Positions 61,081 to 64,000 of a DNA stretch of 64,000 nucleotides are shown piece after piece. The DNA is from Tulasnella sp. 424 (Eukaryota; Basidiomycota; Agaricomycetes; Cantharellales; Tulasnellaceae): assembly GCA_019633425.1 (NCBI GenBank), contig WSUB01000006.1, positions 372,001-436,000 on the forward strand, given 5' to 3'. A program made the translations under genes and the position numbers. Each line of letters begins with the position of its first letter. The stretch's first letter is position 1. Below the pieces are notes generated by a model, which worked only from the letters and a program-made list of their open reading frames with translations, was not told where the DNA came from and did not search any database.

Positions 61081-64000
61081 TCATTTCCATGCAAAGCAAG
61101 ATATGGCAAGCCACGCAGCGAGAACGTTAGCGAGCTCGAACACTCCGAAAGGATATCTCAGGCCGAAAAGGAAGGAGTAGCTACTAAGAAGTGCGGCCAG
61201 AGCCGGTGCCACGGTCTTCAGACGCCTGAGAACAAGAGTGAGTCAGAACACGACCCAGCGAACTTCACCAGCACTCACATTGATCCTTTTCGCTGCCAAT
61301 TAGCTCCATTGACCACCGCCTCGGCGAGTGTGAGCCAGAAAACGGCCAAGAAAATGTTATGGTCTCCGTCAAAAGGGGTCGTAAAGCCGGCGGTAACTAG
61401 TGTTCGGATCCAGACTGCTAAAACTGGTGCTTGAGTGGGGAGGAGGAAAGCTTGAAGAAGAAGGACGTGTTGAACTAGGGTGTAATCATTTGACAGACCG
61501 GAAGGCGGCAATCCATCGCCCATCGGGGGCGAAGACGCAGCCACGGCGGCTGGGCTAGACTTTGGCATCCCAGGCTCTGGACTGCTCCGCCGTCTTGTTG
61601 GAGAAGGAGATGCTGCGCGAATGGAGGAGAGCGGTATCGGAGGTTCCAGAGTGTCTCGAGAGCTGGAGTCCTGGCGATTGGGAGGCGTCGCAGCAAATTC
61701 GTTTGCTGATGCCGCTGGTTTTGATTTTGAGGCGCTCGTCCATAGTACCATAAGCCATGATATAACAAAGGCCACTTGATGCGGTATCACAGTCGCCACC
61801 AACAGCAGCACCAACCCCAGGGCGACGAAGCTTCGCTTCTTGCTCAGTGGTCGCGTTCCGACGGTTTGTGCGATAGCTAATCGTTCTGACAGCCTGAAAA
61901 TGACCGAGAGATCAGTTATCTCCATACCATAGGACCAGAAAAGCAAAGTTACTTACAATAATTTTGACAGTCTAGCCAGTAGACTCAACGTCCAAGTAAT
62001 GCCATCCAACATAAGGATAAACACCCCAACAAACCCGACTGCTGTCCATAGGAGAACAACAGCTAAAAGCGGATCAAGGACCCATTCGCCATTTGTCCCT
62101 ATTAACGCCTGTCGAGGCAAAGGAAGCAGGGCGAGGACAAACAGAACCCCGCTCGCTTGAATAGGCACCCTTGTTGACCTCGAAAATATTTTGGCATAAA
62201 CCTCTTTAGGGTCAGGAAGCGGGAGGTGATTTTCCCATTGCCATAGCGCGTAGCTGAACCCCGCTGCTACCACTCCAACTCCCCACACTTCTACCATTGA
62301 CCAGTATCGCAGAGCAATGCGACCGAGCGTCGACCACCAGTCGACAGTGATTCGGAGAGATTGGACCGGACATGATTCTTGGGATGAATACAGCCGGAGG
62401 TGGAGGCCATGGTAACTGGAGGGTGTTGCATGGAGAAAGGGACCTGATGCGTGCCCGTGGAGTAAGAAATGCTGGCCTGGCCGAAGTGCGTGGAAGTGAG
62501 ATTCTGGGCTAGAAGAAAGGTGTTGGAGGAGTGGAGGGATGAGGGAAGGCGATCCTGTTGCCCACGAAATTTTCGGGATATAAGTTTCCGATTACCAGAA
62601 GGTGACACGGGTTGACCTACCTTGGCAGTCGCTCGCAAAACTTCCTTCGACACGGTACGCAACGAGGGAGCTTATTGACGCGCTAGGTATCACAATATCC
62701 GTTCGAAGAGCAGGTACCCGATGAGAAAGGTCAATGGATAGGGAGCTGAAGAACGGCGCTAGAGGTTGAAAACCAAGTCAATCCTGATTGGACCAAAAGT
62801 GAACGCCAAACTCACTAATCCTTGATACGCCGCCAACTTCAATCTCCCTTATCCCAGCCATCTTCACTTTCACCTCCTCCGTGAGCGCTGTTTTACGTCC
62901 CGTGTCGCTGGGCTCTAGAACAGCAACCAACCCCCTCTTCCCCTTCTGCACGTACCCATCTACCTCCAACCCTACCCAACCTACTTCGCCCTCACTATCC
63001 TCAGACGTGGGGGCAAAGAGTTCACGTACTTCCACAGCCAGACCAAGGTCCTCCGGGCTCGACCCTTCTCCCGGCTGAGGGAATGGTATGTTGGGAAGTG
63101 GAATTGGGAGAGATTGGATTGTCACATGTTCCGGCGATACATACTTGCATGCTGTTTGCTGGAATTCGCTGGAGAATTTGCATACGAATATCTTGACGCG
63201 GAGAGACGTCCGATCACCCGCTATAAGTGTTTTGGATTCCAATAGACTCCCACGAGCGATCAGGAGTTGGAGGTGATGAGGGGCGGTAGCGGATGAAAAT
63301 GGGAGCATGTGCATGTGGCTCGTGATAGATTCTTCTCTAGGTCCCTGTTCGGATGATGGGACAATGGCGACCGCGTACGGTTCTCGAGTCCGAGATGGAG
63401 CGAGCTTGTTGAAGCGGAGCCATCGATCGTTAGAAACTCCAGGAGGCCAGACGTGTCCTCGTGACCATCCCTCTAGAATTCGCTTCCTCTCCGCCTCGAA
63501 AGATGAGGGTGAAGTGACGGCAGCCGCCATCTCAATAGCCGTTCGTGCCACTTTCGAGCGAACCTGATGACACCAGACCATCTCGTTATGACCCACGCCA
63601 GTCCAGACCCCCTCCAACGCCGTTGTGAAGACCGTCTGGCGGTACAATGATCCCATGGAGTATTCGTCCGGAGGGGAAGGCAGGAAACACGTTTCGCTTG
63701 GGATGAGAGAGTCGGTAGCCCCTCCACAGATAGCGAGAACGGGCGGGGAGTTGTTGCGGTCCGGAGGATAGAGGCCGCGATAGACTTGGCCATAGAGGTC
63801 TTCCACTCGTCGATCAAACCGCGCAGGGGGGAGAGAGTTCGGGGATGACATGGTGATGACTGCTGATATCCGAGCTGCAGATGAAGGAGGGGATAGAAGT
63901 GAAAGAGCAACGAGACCCCCCATGGAGTGGCCGATGAGAAGGACCTGAGATGGTTTGGAAGTCGCAGGGTAAAGAGATAGGATATAATCGATGGCGGAAT
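61081..64000 (-). CDS. BST1: GPI inositol-deacylase (Bst1/PGAP1), 5' end outside the window
   Basis: ER membrane lipase that removes the acyl chain from the inositol of GPI-anchored proteins before ER export. The visible part starts SAIDYILSLYPATSKPSQVL, followed by the nucleophile elbow GHSMGG (catalytic serine) in LIGHSMGGLVALSLL and the strand ICGGATDSLIPSETCFLP that carries the acid residue. WTGVGHNEMVWCHQVRSKV holds the catalytic histidine. Exons: 64000-62816, 62758-62621, 62554-61957, 61893-61279, 61225-61081. The lumenal beta-rich region (SLSIDLSHRVPALRTDIVIP, SSLVAYRVEGSFASDC) leads to the C-terminal multi-helix region, including VWGVGVVAAGFSYALWQWEN, GVLFVLALLPLP, LLAVVLLWTAVGFVGVFILM and LVLLLVATVIPHQVAFVISW, and ends AAWLAISCFAWK. 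The first roughly 200 residues lie beyond the window edge. All visible joints are in frame. Confidence 0.9.

Overview
The window reads as nuclear DNA of a filamentous or yeast-like basidiomycete fungus. Genes are intron-dense, with introns mostly of 50-70 nt that have GT..AG ends, and several gene families have a basidiomycete flavour: DUF6533 membrane proteins, retrotransposon-gag-like small proteins and a Bst1/PGAP1-type GPI remodelling enzyme. No rRNA, tRNA, CRISPR array or prokaryotic operon was seen.

Layout. 1-4190: a tandem pair of diverged Ubc4/5-type ubiquitin-conjugating enzyme genes with duplicated flanks. 4190-8316: a gene-poor stretch. 8317-10726: an HMG-box transcription factor. 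10727-26508: a tandem array of six SAM-dependent methyltransferase genes. One is split by a MITE-like palindromic element and one carries an in-frame stop. A probable solo LTR lies between copies 4 and 5. 26794-27740 (minus): the canonical UBC4/5 gene. 28040-33930: three tandem ~1.95 kb units, each with a gag-like small gene; two of the three carry CpA-to-TpA-type nonsense codons. 33935-36875: no recognisable gene, one exon-like remnant. 36876-38914: a Dal5/allantoate-permease-family MFS transporter. 39000-48570: three tandem ~3.1 kb units, each with a DUF6533 seven-helix-type membrane protein gene. 49164-49940: a parvulin (PIN4/Par14) prolyl isomerase. 50240-52746: RLI1/ABCE1, the ribosome-recycling Fe-S ABC protein. 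53034-58031 (minus): a 1553-residue SANT-domain corepressor of the Snt1/NCoR type. 58032-61080: no gene, one perfect hairpin. 61081-64000 (minus, 5' end outside the window): BST1/PGAP1 GPI inositol-deacylase.

The single-copy genes (UBC4, PIN4, RLI1, SNT1-like, BST1) are conserved housekeeping genes that look intact. Between them are four independent local gene amplifications: E2 x2, methyltransferase x6, gag-like x3 and DUF6533 x3. The most striking point is that two amplicons end inside the neighbouring housekeeping gene. The methyltransferase repeats carry copies of the 3' end of UBC4, and the DUF6533 repeats carry copies of the PIN4 promoter. This shows where the duplication breakpoints were and suggests expansion by unequal exchange outward from a fixed conserved neighbour. 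Methyltransferase copies 3-6 also share a precisely spaced promoter module that copies 1-2 lack. I see no pathway that links the methyltransferases, the transporter and the DUF6533 proteins.

All gene models were spliced by eye from conserved protein motifs and comparison between paralogs. Exon ends are given where they were counted; in the gag-like and DUF6533 families some internal splice sites remain uncertain.
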